NCBI RefSeq assembly: GCF_905171775.1
Contig: NC_053489.1
Location: forward strand, 145,306,142-145,370,141
Source of the DNA: Rana temporaria
Taxonomy: Eukaryota > Chordata > Amphibia > Anura > Ranidae
Direction: 5' to 3'
DNA: 64,000 nt
Shown piece after piece: positions 22,309 to 32,795 of the stretch. The notes under the pieces are model-generated. The model was not told the DNA's origin. It saw only the letters and a list, made by a program, of their open reading frames with translations, and did no database searches. Position 1 is the first letter of the stretch. Every line of letters starts with the position of its first letter. The translations under genes were made by a program, and so were the position numbers.

Positions 22309-24273
22309 CTAAAACTCAATTAGTGTGTGGTAGCGTTTGAAACATACACCAATGCAGAGACCAGGTTGGTCAGGACAGTCGGGACAATAAAAGCGGGTGT
22401 CACGCCTAAATCCGAGTTTGCTGCAGACACGACATCTTTTTTGGCGGGTTCTTTGGGTAGGGGTACCAGCGAGGACAAAAGGAAAATGCCTCTCATACAG
22501 CCGGCTCACTGCATTTGCGTTGGGAAGGTGGGGCACAGCACCATCTGGAAACAGAAGGGCTTCGACGATCTCTTCCTGGAATTTTAGGAAGGATCCAGTC
22601 TGTCCTGAAGCTCTGTATAGCACATGAGCGTTCAGCAAAGCCAATTGAAACAAATACACTGATACTTTTTTGTACCAGCGTTTGGACCTCCGGGCAATTA
22701 GGTACGGCGCCAACAACTGGTCATTGAGGTCCACCCCTCCCATGTTAAGGTTGTACTCGTGGATACAGAGGGGTTTCTCCACAACACCAGTCGCCGTAGG
22801 AATTTGGACTGCCGTGTCTGCGTGAAGCGAGGACAGAACAAAAACATTCCGTGAATCCCTCCACTTCACTGCTAACAAATTATTACACCGTAAGCAGGCT
22901 CTCTCCCCCCGACTAAGACGGGATTCTACAAGCCGTTGGGGGATGCCCCGGCGATTAGGTCGCACGGTGCCACATGCGCCAATTCCATAATCAAAAAGGT
23001 GACTAAAAAGTGGCACGCTTGTGTAATAATTGTCCACGTACAAGTGGTACCCCTTTCCGAATAAGGGTGACACCAATTCCCACACTATCCTACCAGCGCT
23101 CCCTATGTAATCAGGGCAATTCTCCGGCTCTACGTGACTGTCTTTTCCCTCGTAAACCATAAAGCTAGATGTATAGCCTGTTGCCCTGTCACAGAGCTTA
23201 TACAACTTGACCCCGTATCTGGCACGCTTGCTGGGAAGGTATTGTTTGAATGACAAGCGGCCAGAAAACTTAATCAGGGACTCATCAACGCAGACAACTT
23301 GTTGGGGATTATACAAGGCTGCAAACCGTTCGTTGAAGTGGTTTACGAGGGGCCGAATTTTGTAGAGCCGATCGAATTCAGGGTCTCCCCGAGGACGACA
23401 GAGTTCATTGTCACTAAAATGCATGAACCGCAAGATCTGCTCGTATCGTGTCCTGGCCATGGAGGCAGAGAAAATGGGCATATGGTGAACTGGGTGCGTG
23501 GACCAATATAACCGCAGCTCACTCTTTTTAGTAATGCCCATATTGAGGGAAAGGCCCAGAAAGATCTTAAATTCGGAAACCGTAATTGGCTTCCAATCTC
23601 TGGCAAGGGACAGCTGGGGATTAGCGGCGAAGAATTGACCAGCGTACAAATTGCTTTGGTCCACAATAGATCTATAGAGATCTTCCGTGAAATACAGCGA
23701 ATAAAAATCCAGTGACGTAAAATCAACTGTATTCACCTGAATTCCGGGTTGGCCAGTGAATGGGGGAAGTACGGGTGCTGCAGAAGTGGTGGGTACCCAA
23801 TCAGGATTGGCGAATGCAGCAGGAAGGACACTATGGGGACGGGCCTGTCTTTGTCGTCTTCTTCTTCTTGGTGGCAGCGGGACACTACTAGTGCTTGCCA
23901 CCTCTCCAGCTTGAACTGCACTTATGGGACTCGCCACGTCACCAAGTGTTACTGCAGTGCTGGATATATGACCAGGATGTACTAGGCCGCTGGTGCTTGC
24001 CAGTTCACCAGAAGGAATAGCGGCGCTAGTACTTCTCTCCTCCATACGAGAGCCCTGCGGTTCTTGCACCTCAGCGACAGCAGAAGATCGGGGTCTGGTA
24101 CGCCTGACCCTAGCAGGGACCACTCCGTCGTCAGAGCTATCTGTCAGGGAGCCACTGTCGTCTACAGGATCGTATTCTGAGCAAGAATTTGACAGATGCG
24201 TGACCTCCTCATCACTATCTGACAGGCTCATAAACAAGTAGGCCTCTTCATCACTGTACCATCGATTTGCCAT
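22309..24273 (-). CDS. piggyBac transposase, apparently intact
   Basis: This protein would cut and paste the element at TTAA. The chosen ATG at 24273 (AAAATGG, a strong context) gives 654 residues. The open frame extends 29 codons further to a TTG at 24360, which is unlikely as a eukaryotic start. Numbered from that ATG: residues 1-50 are acidic (SDSDEE) and 50-170 are Ser/Thr/Pro-rich and probably disordered, with a basic patch RRRRRQRQ near 135-142. The core has the expected acidic triad: D330 in VCVDESLIKF, D414 in YVDNYYTS and D515 in NMGGVDLNDQ. The last 45 residues form a Cys/His zinc-binding tail (CRVCSKLG, CPDC, GVCFKRYH), normal for the family. There is no stop or frameshift. A splice-acceptor-like TTTAG lies just upstream of the ATG, so a 5' exon is possible. 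It is the only intact transposase in the window. Confidence 0.93.
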   Translation of the reverse strand: MANRWYSDEEAYLFMSLSDSDEEVTHLSNSCSEYDPVDDSGSLTDSSDDGVVPARVRRTRPRSSAVAEVQEPQGSRMEERSTSAAIPSGELASTSGLVHPGHISSTAVTLGDVASPISAVQAGEVASTSSVPLPPRRRRRQRQARPHSVLPAAFANPDWVPTTSAAPVLPPFTGQPGIQVNTVDFTSLDFYSLYFTEDLYRSIVDQSNLYAGQFFAANPQLSLARDWKPITVSEFKIFLGLSLNMGITKKSELRLYWSTHPVHHMPIFSASMARTRYEQILRFMHFSDNELCRPRGDPEFDRLYKIRPLVNHFNERFAALYNPQQVVCVDESLIKFSGRLSFKQYLPSKRARYGVKLYKLCDRATGYTSSFMVYEGKDSHVEPENCPDYIGSAGRIVWELVSPLFGKGYHLYVDNYYTSVPLFSHLFDYGIGACGTVRPNRRGIPQRLVESRLSRGERACLRCNNLLAVKWRDSRNVFVLSSLHADTAVQIPTATGVVEKPLCIHEYNLNMGGVDLNDQLLAPYLIARRSKRWYKKVSVYLFQLALLNAHVLYRASGQTGSFLKFQEEIVEALLFPDGAVPHLPNANAVSRLYERHFPFVLAGTPTQRTRQKRCRVCSKLGFRRDTRFYCPDCPDQPGLCIGVCFKRYHTLIEF

Positions 24274-24369
24274 TTTGGGCTCTAAATTTAGGGGTACAGT
24301 GGTGAGATTCACAGGCAAAAAAGCACCTGACCTGTTAGCGACTGAGTCAAGCGCTACCAAAAAAACTGT

Positions 24370-25430
24370 TAGCGATCGCAGAGATCAGGCCTGACTCTGC
24401 GAACGCTGCAGTTATGTGTTTTTGTGTTTTGTGTCAGTGATCGATCGATCGATACTGCACTTCGGTGGGTTGGGCTGGGCGAAGGGGCTAAACGCAGGTG
24501 CTAGCAGGTATCTGGGCTGATCCCGCTAACAATGCGTTTTTGGGAACCCTAAACTGCAGGGGACGCTAGTATAGATCTGATCAGATCAGGTATCGATCCG
24601 ATCAGATACTATACCACTAAAGGGAGGCGTATGGTGCGTGCGTGGGTGTTAGCGCTACTGGCACTAATCTGACGCTGCCTGGGGCGACGCAGACCCTATC
24701 TGGCGCTAAAACCAAACTTTTATCACTAGCCGGGCGATCAGGGGGTTAAAACTTTATTTCAAAAAATATGGCGGGTGCCCTGATGCTATAGAAAATAAAC
24801 AAACTAAACTGCGTCACCTGTGACACTTATACTGTGATCACTGGTGACAGGGGGTAATGAAGGGGTTAAACCTTTATTGGGGGGGGTTAGGGGGGGTCCC
24901 TAGACTTTTTATGGCCTAAGACTGATTACCTAAACACTTATTTTTGTCACTAATGACACTAGTACAGCGATCAAAAAAAAATCAGATTGCTGTACTGGGT
25001 GACACAGTGACAGGCAGTGAATGGGTTAATTTGGGGGGTGATCAGGGGGTGATCAGGGGGTTAAATGTGTGCCTATGTGACCTGGTGTTAGAGTAGTGTT
25101 GTGCAACTCACGTTTCAGATGCTCTCTCCCTCTCGGTCTGGAACGGAAAGACCGACACGAGGGAGAGAGCAGTACTTCCCCTGCCAATGTTTACAAAACA
25201 TTGCCAGGGGAAGACAACCATTGGTTAGTGTGATCACCAGGTCCAGGCCAGATTTTATTGGCCTGGACCTGGTGATTGATCAGTTCTGAAACGAATCTGA
25301 TCATCGGGAACGGCGGGGGGGCGCGCGCGCGCGCCCCATCGCCGTTCACGCGCAGGACGTATAGCTACGGGCTCTCGCCTGGGAGAGCCGACCTGCCGCC
25401 GTATTATGACGGTGCGCGGTCGGCAAGTAG
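24370..25430. repeat. Upstream arm of the piggyBac element
   Basis: It lies between the transposase start and the right terminus. It holds local palindromes, among them GATCGATCGATC (24440), CAGGTCCAGGCCA with its inverse (25230-25270), CCAATGTTT-AAACATTG (25185-25205) and a (GC)n run at about 25320-25334. No second gene is visible. It presumably includes the transposase promoter, on the minus strand. Confidence 0.5.
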
Positions 25431-25434
25431 TTAA

Positions 25435-25842
25435 AGCGTTTTTTTTTAATCACATACAATAGGAGTGCAAAAACCCCTTGAAGCAGGTCAACAGCATCTT
25501 AAATGCAACTGTCAATGGATTCTGATCGATCTCAGAAGCATCTTAAACTGATGCCATCCACACAAGCCCAAAGCCTATCGACAAAAGTATTTTTGCAGCT
25601 TTTTGCCATGTTCCTTCAGATATCATGCTGGATTTTGAATCCATGTCTCATCCAGTTATTAAAGTGAACCGTTACAAATGCTCTGTAGCCCATTCAAGTA
25701 TCAAGGCTATCTGTCCACAGCTACATCCTGAGAAGCATCTTGTCCCCTCATCCATTCTAACAGGACAATAAATATGCCTAATATACAAATATACAGAAAT
25801 ATATCAGTGAAGTATGGTGCACAAAAAGTGCTGAATGGAAAT
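25435..25842. other. Spacer between two elements
   Basis: No gene or repeat boundary seen between the piggyBac element and the LTR element. Confidence 0.4.
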
Positions 25843-25846
25843 TTAC

Positions 25847-26931
25847 TGTAGTGCTACCCCCGCAGGAGCCACTGATTTGTTTTGGGATCGGCGTATTAAG
25901 TTACCCGGCAGTATGTCTAGGGGTGATAGCAGTGAGTCAAAACAGTGAGTAAATGTTCAGACAGTGAACAAAGGTTTTTTTTTCTATGCTTTATTCTCCA
26001 GGCCAACACAGCCAACATCAACATAAATTGGGAAGGACAAGGTTGATGAAGAGAGAGAGAGAGAACCTTGCAGTATCAGGCCTGGATATTGAATGGAGCA
26101 GTCAGTACTGCTTTGTATAGTACCAAGTTGTATCTCGTCGCCACTCCAGTTGGAGTGGGTAAAGTGCCCCCGGACAGAACCCACTCAAGAGCCTGGCAGC
26201 CAAGATGTCACTTAGGATTTCTGGGAGGAACAGGCCTCTCTCACAGACCTGGCTCTAGGGCCTCTGCCACAGGCCAATTACAATAACTGAGCTAGATGGA
26301 TAAATGGAGCGAATCCTCCCAGTAGATTTCTGCATTGGTTACCAGATGACAGCAAGCATACCTGTCAGTACTCTGGTCACCAGATACCCAATTGGTTTGT
26401 TCAGGCTCTGTTGGACAACCTGCCTCGGGGTCCTCCTCAATCCGACTCCCCAATCGAACGGCACCCAGCCTGGGATCCTTTCAATAGAACCGGGAACCCG
26501 GTAAGTCACTGGGGTCCCCTTGTCCCTCCGGATGAGGTTCCGTGTAGTCTGCAATTTTGGCCAGGTGAGCAGCGCCGGCGGGGTCCATGGGTGCGCGCAC
26601 CCTGAAGGTGGATGCCGCACCTGGAACGGGGACCCCGCAAAGATTTTAGAACACATGCCCCCTGTCACAGATATACCCCTCCCCAGCATGCCCCGTGAGG
26701 GAAAAGCTCCTCTAACTGGCTGCTGGGGAGAACTTGCTCTGTCAGAACCCCTCTGGCGCCAGCTGCTGGCCAGGGATGGTATCACATCCCTGGAATACAG
26801 ACTGACCCAGTGGACATTTCTGAAATGACAGAAGTCACAATTTAAACAAATTGTGAATGGGGGAAAAATAACTCTCCCATTCCCACTAACTTTAGCGTAG
26901 TGCCCATGCTGAAAGCAAGGGGGGCGCTATA
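25847..26931 (-). repeat. Putative 3' LTR
   Basis: The minus strand reads from TATAGCGCCCCC (a one-base change from TGTAGCGCC) to GTAGCACTACA. AATAAA is at 25990-25995 on the minus strand. The last ~120 bp (25847-25969) have no counterpart in the other LTR, so the U5 part differs between the two. Confidence 0.6.
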
Positions 26932-27619
26932 TACTCCCCCCACTTGAATTGACACTGTCCCCAGTGTCCTAAAGCATTCAAGCCCGAATGCTGACCTGAT
27001 ACCTGCTAATAAAAAATAGAAAAAGGAGGAAAAGAAGGGAGGACAGAATTCACACATTGTATTACAACATTCTAAAATGGCATAAGACATACAACATACA
27101 CAACCCTATCTATCTAACTGCCCATTCTCCGCAATACTTGATAGTAGGTGGGTCCAGAAGAAATCCTGTATAGGAAGATGAGAAAAGCATACAAAAAATG
27201 TACAATATGCACTATCAAATAATCTCTTATAAATGTACAACCTCCAGGGTCAGGAGTGAAGCTGTGCACTCGAGCCCGAGCACAAAACCTCCTACCCTCC
27301 CAAGGAGTCCTAAGGTGTAATAGCTATGAGAAAAATACTCTTTTCTATGCAAGAAATTTTAAAACAATAAACTTTACAGTCTCTTTTGTTTTTTGATTTT
27401 TTTTACGTAACAGTGCAGAACACTGCCCCTAGTGGTCAGCGCGCTGGTACTGCAGTAGTTCAAAAATCAAAGGTGCAGAAGTAGCAGCAAAGAGAAGTTA
27501 ACAAAACAATGGAAGAATTGTTATTTTTCCTCGCCAAATTTTCCAGGGCTGCTATAAAGAAGTTTTCAAGTTCCCACTCTAACTGACTGAACCCAAACCC
27601 CTCCCAAGAGTTCTGCACA

Positions 27620-28599
27620 AAAGGTTTTTTTTTTCTTTGCTTTATTCTCCAGGCCAACACGGCCAACATCAACATAAATTGGCAAGGACAAGGTTGATAA
27701 AGAGAGAGAGAGAAAACCTTGCAGTATCAGGCCTGGATATTGAATGGAGCAGTCAGTACTGCTCTGTATAGTACCAAGTTGTAACTCGTCGCCACTCCAG
27801 TAAGAGTGGGTAAAGTGCCCCCGGACAGACCCCTCTCAAGAGCCTGGCAGCCGAGATGTCACTTAGGATTTCTGGGAGGAACAGGCCTCTCTCACAGACC
27901 TGGCTCTATGGCCTCTGCCACAGGCCAATTACAATAACTGAGCTAGATGGATAAATGGAGCGAATCCTCCCAGTAGATTTCTGCATTGGTTACCATATGA
28001 CAGCAAGCATACCTGTCAGTACTCTGGTCACCAGATCCCCAATTGTTTTTTTCAGGCTCTGTTGGACAACCTGCCTCCGGGTCCTCCTCAAACCGACTCC
28101 CCCAATCGAACGGCACCCAGCCTGGGATCCTTTCAATAGAACCGGGAACCCAGTAAGTCACTGGGGTCCCCTTGTACCTCCGGATGAGGTTCCGTGTAGT
28201 CTGCAATTTTGGCCAGGTGGGCTGCGCCGGTGGGGTCCATGGATGCGCGCACCCTGAAGGTGGATGCCGCACCTGGAACGGGGACCCGCGAAGATTTTAG
28301 AACACATGAGCCCTGTCACAGATATACCCCTCCACAGCATGCCCCGCGAGGGAAAAACTCCTCTAACTGGCTGCTGGGGAGAACTTGCTCTGTCAGAACC
28401 CCTCTGGCACCAGCTGCTGGCCAGCTGCTGGCCAGGGATGGTATCACATCCCTGGAATACAGACTGACACTGAATACAGTGGACATTTCTGAAATGACAG
28501 AAGTTACAATTTAAACAAATTGTGATTGGGAGCAAAATAACTCTCCCACTCCCACTAACTTTAGTGTAGTGCCCATGCTGAAAGCAAGGGGGCGCTACA
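27620..28599 (-). repeat. Putative 5' LTR
   Basis: Closely similar to 25970-26931, with a GA-dinucleotide run, AATAAA at 27641-27646 (minus strand) and a short local duplication CCAGCTGCTGG at about 28412-28432. It starts TGTAGCGCCCCC on the minus strand. Its U5 boundary is not definable because similarity stops at 27620. Confidence 0.6.
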
Positions 28600-28662
28600 T
28601 TACTTTCCTAGAGCACTGATGTTTCAGTAAGATCTGTTCATATCTGACGTGAACTCCACAGT

Positions 28663-29011
28663 TATGCCCTGTACACACGATTGGAATTTCCGATAGGATA
28701 CAATCCGATGGAATTTTCCATCGGAATTCCATTCAAGCTGTCTTGCATACACGCTGTCAGACCAAATTCTGACCGCCCAAAACGCGGTGACATAAAAAAA
28801 ACACTACGGCGAACCGAGAAAAATTTATTCTGAGCATGCGTGGGTTCCACACACAGGATCAGAATTTCTGATAAGAATTTTTTCCATCATGTTCTATTTC
28901 TAAACTCTGATGAAAAAAGTTTGATGGGGCCCACAAACGGTCAGAATATCCGATGAAAAAAGTTCGTCTGACTTTTTTCATCGGAAATTACGATCGTGTG
29001 TACAGGGCATA
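28663..29011. mobile_element. Palindromic MITE, GTACACACGATTGGAATT type
   Basis: The ends TTATGCCCTGTACACACGAT and ATCGTGTGTACAGGGCATAA are inverse. It is closely related to 48103-48473 (shared GAATTCCATTCAAGCTGTC or its inverse). Non-coding. Confidence 0.85.
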
Positions 29012-29545
29012 AGACATAATTCCCTGAAAGGCTACATTAGACTTATTAACCACTTGACCTCCAGAAGATTTACAGCCCCTTCATGACCAGGGCATTTTTT
29101 GCTATACAGCACTGTGCTACTTTAACTGACAATTGCGCAGTCTGTGACGACATACCCAAATAAAATGTATGTCCTTTTTTCCCCACAAATAGAACTTTCT
29201 TTTGGTGAAATTTTATCACATCTGCTCTTTTTATGATTTTGCGCTATACACAAAATTTAGAAAAAAAACAACAACATTTTTTACTTTCTGCTAAACATAT
29301 TCAATATAAAAAAAAAAAAAAATAAAAAAAAAATTCTTCATCAGTTTAGGCCAAAATGTGATCTTTTACATGTTTTTGGTAAAATAAATCCCAATAAACA
29401 TATATAGATTGGTTTCTGCAAAGGTTATAACATCTACAAACTATGGGATAGATTTATGGAATTTTTTTTTTTTTTTTACTAGTAATGGCGGCGATCAGTG
29501 ACTTATTGCGGGACTGCGAAATTGCTGCGGACAAATTGGACACTC

Positions 29546-29953
29546 AGGCTGCGTACACACGGTCGGTCAAAACCAATGGACTGAAGGACCGTTTCATCGG
29601 TCCAAACCGATGGTGTATGGGCCCCATCGATCAGTTATCCTTCGGTCAAAAATTTTAGAACTTGCTTTAAAATTGAACCGATGGACACCTAACCGATAGG
29701 TCAAAACCGATGGTTAGTATGCAAAAGCATCATTTAAAAACCCGCGCATGGTCAGAATCAAGTCGACGCATGCTTAGAAGCATTAAACTTCATTTTTCTC
29801 AGCACGTCGTTGTGTTTTACGTCACCGCGTTGGACTCGATCGTTTTTTTAACTGATGGTGTGTAGGCACATCAGTCCGCTTCATCAGTTAACCGATGAGA
29901 ACGGTCCTTCAGACCGTTCTCATCGGATGGACCGACCGTGTGTATGTGGCCTA
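29546..29953. mobile_element. Palindromic MITE nested in 29050-31119
   Basis: The ends AGGCTGCGTACACACGGTCG and CGACCGTGTGTATGTGGCCT are inverse. Inner arms GACCGTTTCATCGG and CGGTCCTTCAGACCG-like sequence also fold back. Non-coding. Confidence 0.85.
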
Positions 29954-30082
29954 AGTGACACTTTTTGGGGACCAGTGACACCAATACAGTGAGCAGTGCT
30001 AAAAATATGCACTGTACTAATGAAACTGGGAGGGAAGGGGATAACATCAGGGGCGATCAAAGGGTTAAATGTGTTCCTAGTG

Positions 30083-30930
30083 AGTGCTTGCTAACTGAGT
30101 GAGTGAATGAGTGAGTAACTTATATAGCGCTACAAATGCAAACTAAATCGCCTCAAGGCGCTGTAACCAATGTGGTCGTCCAGCCATGCTTCAGAATAGA
30201 TGGGTCTTAAGTTTTTTTTTGAAGGCCCGATGATTTTCCTCCATCCAAATGTCTGAGGGCAGAGCGTTCCATAACCGAGGTCCTTGGACAGCGAATCTTC
30301 GTTCTCCTTTAGTTTTGTAGCGAGATTTGGGGATGTGGAGGAGGTTCTGATTAGTTGATCGGAGGGCCTGATTTGGGGTGTAGTGTTTTATTTTCTCACA
30401 TAAGTATTGCGGCGCGTTTCCTTGCGTGCATTTGTGGGTGAGCAGAGGGTCTTGAATGTCACCCGATCCTTTACGGCTAGCCAGTGGAGGGTCCTCATGA
30501 CCGGGGAAATTGATTCCCACTTTTTTTACCCGCTACCAGTCTTGCTGCCGTGTTCTGGACGACTTGAAAACGAGCAATCTGATCTGGTATTTCGGTAGTC
30601 CTAGGTAGAGGGAATTTGCGTAGTCGAGTCTGGAATTGATTAATTGTTCCAACTACTACTGCTGTGTCTTCTTTCGGGATGAAGGGGATGAGTCTATGCA
30701 GCAGGCGGAGAAGATAGTGAGATCCGCAGACCACCGATCCTATTTGTGCGCCCATGGACATGTCTAAGTCAAAGATAACTCTGAGGCTTTTTACTTTAGT
30801 GCTTGGGGTGATGGTTTGTCCAAAGATGGTGGGAGGAATACAAGTCGTCCCAGAATTTGTCTTCCAGTTTGCGTGGGGAAGGAGAAGTTCTGTTTTGGAT
30901 CCATTGAGTTTGAGGGAGCTCAATACAGGA
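30083..30930 (-). pseudogene. LINE reverse-transcriptase tail (L2/Rex-like)
   Basis: Reading the minus strand, the order of motifs is that of the end of a non-LTR retrotransposon ORF2: KTELLLPH, VKSLRVIFDLDMSM, FIPKEDTAVVV, QVVQNTAARLVAGK, LHWLAVKDRVTFKTL, APQYLCEKIKHYTP, RYKTKGERRFAVQGPRLWNALP. These fall in at least two frames, with a shift near 30420-30440, and the catalytic YADD part is not in the copy. The 3' end reads GCGCTATATAAG followed by a (TCAC)n-like tail at 30083-30115, which is how such LINEs usually end. It is a 5'-truncated, dead insertion inside a piggyBac-type MITE. Confidence 0.85.
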
Positions 30931-31123
30931 TCACTACCTTCCCTTCTCACAGAACTGTAATATGCCTTGTTTACATAGGCAGATCTCCGTTCTGCCTGTC
31001 TCCCAAATGATCGGCGTGACCCGGCAGACATCCGTGCGTGCCCCAGTCCCAGAAGTACCATGATCTTGCCAAGGGGAGCCGTTTTCCCGCCATAAAAATT
31101 ATTTATGGTTGGCAAGCGGTTAA

Positions 31124-31574
31124 AGTGTTTTTAAATACTGTACTGTATACTGTTTGGCATTTTAAACTACTTCTAGAATAACTTCCATTAAAACATTATC
31201 AATTTTTCCCAATTATTTATTCATCTGAATATTTCTACCTCAAGCATCTCATGTTAAAGTGTGATAAGCTTTCATAATAACTTTGGGATACTTCTTTTTT
31301 TAGTAGAGACAAGTTCCTTTACATGAGTAAAAATTAAAGTGCTAGAGAAACTGCAACTAAGTGAAAGGCTTGTTGTGCCAGGTATGGGCCGGTATGATGC
31401 AAGGTCAAAGTGCATTGAAGTTTAATATATTTATATGTTAAGGAGAATGTTTAATTCTTACACACAATGAAAGGTGCAAATATGTCATGTAATTAAACAC
31501 TTTAATCTTTATTGACCTGGTGGATGGGCTAGGGAGTATTGTTACTATTTTTACTAACTGACACAAAATTGCAG
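31124..31574. other. Unassigned spacer
   Basis: AT-rich with no repeat ends. It finishes with TACTAACTGACAC and TTGCAG, a very good branch point and splice acceptor. Confidence 0.4.
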
Positions 31575-31727
31575 AAGGATCTTGACAAAATGGCAACAAG
31601 AACAGTTGAATACCAAATAGGGACAAAGTGTTTTCACCTTGTAACAGGAAGCGACTCAACAATGACCTTTATGGCAGCAGGATCATCAAGTATTATTTTA
31701 TTGAAAACTGCAGATTTAAATATTTGA
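31575..31727 (+). CDS. Possible terminal coding exon, unknown protein
   Basis: Directly after the acceptor TTGCAG the frame is open from AAG at 31575 to a TGA at 31727, giving 50 residues (start KDLDKMATRTVEYQIG, end LLKTADLNI). I do not recognise the protein. Support comes from the TACTAAC-type branch point about 20 bases upstream and a frame in phase 0. Against it: short length, no recognised motif, and no partner exon found nearby. It could be chance. Confidence 0.25.
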   Translation, partial: KDLDKMATRTVEYQIGTKCFHLVTGSDSTMTFMAAGSSSIILLKTADLNI

Positions 31728-32266
31728 AATAACTTTTGTAACATGTCAATGCTTATATGATATGCCTACAGTGCCTTGCAAAATTATTTACCCCCTTGGC
31801 ATGTTTTGTGTTTTGTTGCCTCACAACCTGGAATTAACATTGATTGTTTGAGCATTTGCATCCATTAATTTACAGAACATGCCCACAACTTTGAAGGTGT
31901 TTTTTTTTTATTGTGAAGCAAACATCAAATAGGACAAAATAACAGAAAATGTCAATGTGCATAACTATTCACCCCCCTAAAGTCAATACTTTGTAGAGCC
32001 ACCTTTTGCGGCTATCACAACTCCAAGTTGCTTTGGATAAGTCTCTATGAGCTTGCCACATCTTACCACTGGTATTCCTCCTTGCAAAACTGATCCAGTT
32101 CCTTTAAGTTAGAAGGTTTGTGCTTGTGAACAGCAATCTATAAGTCTGACAACAGGTTTTCTATTGGATTGAGGTCTGGGCTTTGACTAGGCCATTCCAA
32201 CACATTAACATGTTTTCCCTTAAACCACTCAAGTGTTGCTTTATCAGTGTGTTTGGGGTCATTGTC

Positions 32267-32795
32267 TTATACATAAAACAAATATACCGATCACAAATAA
32301 AAGGCACTTGAATGTGCGGGTCGGTTTGAGTAATGCACGAGTAACAATGTACAGCAGCTTTTTAACATTTTTATTTGTGATCTGTATATTTGTTTTATGT
32401 ATAAACTGGTTTGACTAATTGACATCTCTTGATGTTTTTTGTTTATGTTATGTATGTTTGTCATTAGACTTCTATGCTCTTGATGAAGCGTGCTGTACGC
32501 GAAACATGTCGAGAGTAAAAGCAAGATCTACCATTTCGCATATCGAACTCAGTTTCAAGCACTAAGAGTTTATACACACCCTCTGATGCTACACATTCTT
32601 ATGTTATAAGTGTATCTGCATAAGTATAAGCCTTTTTACATTGCGTCATATGTACTGAGATCATATGCTGATACTATATTGTTTCACGAAATTGTGTATA
32701 CAATTTTCTTTCTATGTGTTTTTTATAAATAAATATTTATAGATTTTTTACATTAACTACTTGTACCGCCAAAAGTCCACTTTATTAGTTCAGAT
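32267..32795 (+). repeat. Segment inside Tc1 with inverted arms
   Basis: Arms at 32267-32302 (ATACATAAAACAAATATACC, then GATCACAAATAAAA) and 32369-32404 are inverse and enclose about 65 bp. Downstream come the hammerhead-like motif at 32474-32516 and an AT-rich tail (TATAAATAAATATTTATAG). Neither edge shows a clear target duplication. Penelope-like elements are the known animal mobile elements that carry hammerheads; assignment to them here is inference. Confidence 0.55.
32474..32516 (+). ncRNA. Hammerhead-ribozyme-like motif
   Basis: Order of parts: stem I 5' strand ATGCTC (32474-32479), core TTGATGA (32480-32486), stem II GCGT/ACGC with loop GCTGT (32488-32500), core GAAAC (32501-32505), a two-pair stem III (AC-AT-GT) and the cleavage triplet GTC (32508-32510), then stem I 3' strand GAGAGT. 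Stem I has one mismatch and one wobble. The very short stem III is as described for retroelement hammerheads. The core normally reads CTGATGA, and the C-to-T change here would be expected to weaken or abolish cutting. Confidence 0.6.

Larger units (their letters stand above)
17342..25430 (-). mobile_element. Probable complete piggyBac element (8.1 kb)
   Basis: TTAA at 17338-17341 is followed by CCACTTTCCCACCGG, and GCGGTCGGCAAGTAG is followed by TTAA at 25431-25434. The tips are inverse (CCACTT / AAGTAG), as in the smaller TTAA elements at 29050, 41319, 44540 and 57811. Between them lie the tandem array, a GCGCAGCGATTT-containing segment also found at 6184-6890, a duplicated palindromic block and one open transposase. 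An alternative is that the transposase element is shorter and begins near CTAACCACTTG at about 20013, with an older MITE to its left. The size is large for the superfamily because of the array. Confidence 0.6.
25847..28599 (-). mobile_element. Non-coding LTR retrotransposon
   Basis: TTAC at 25843-25846 and TTAC at 28600-28603 flank a unit that begins TGTAGTGCTACC and ends GGGGGCGCTACA. Two long direct repeats occupy its ends (25970-26931 and 27620-28599). On the minus strand a purine tract (AAGTGGGGGGAGTA, about 26932-26946) lies directly before the repeat at lower coordinates, as expected for a 3' LTR. Each repeat has AATAAA on the minus strand. The roughly 690-bp interior has no gag or pol frame, so mobility would need proteins from elsewhere. 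Confidence 0.7.
29050..31119. mobile_element. piggyBac-type MITE with nested insertions
   Basis: TTAA at 29046-29049 is followed by CCACTTGACCTCC; GGCAAGCGGT precedes TTAA at 31120-31123. Inner landmarks match other copies (TTTAACTGACAATTGCGC, CACAAATAGAACTTTCTTTTG). It is interrupted by a palindromic MITE (29546-29953) and by a LINE tail (30083-30930). Confidence 0.75.

Noticed and set aside
22327..24241. Plus-strand frames across 22.3-24.2 kb
   Set aside because: They are antisense shadows of the piggyBac transposase.
24274..24360. Upstream TTG as the transposase start
   Set aside because: Eukaryotic transposases normally start at ATG, and the ATG at 24273 has a strong context; the extra 29 codons lack family similarity that I can recognise.
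26339..26785. 148-codon frame and its relatives at 27943-28535
   Set aside because: They lie in the two LTRs, are not conserved in frame between them, and carry no gag or pol motif.
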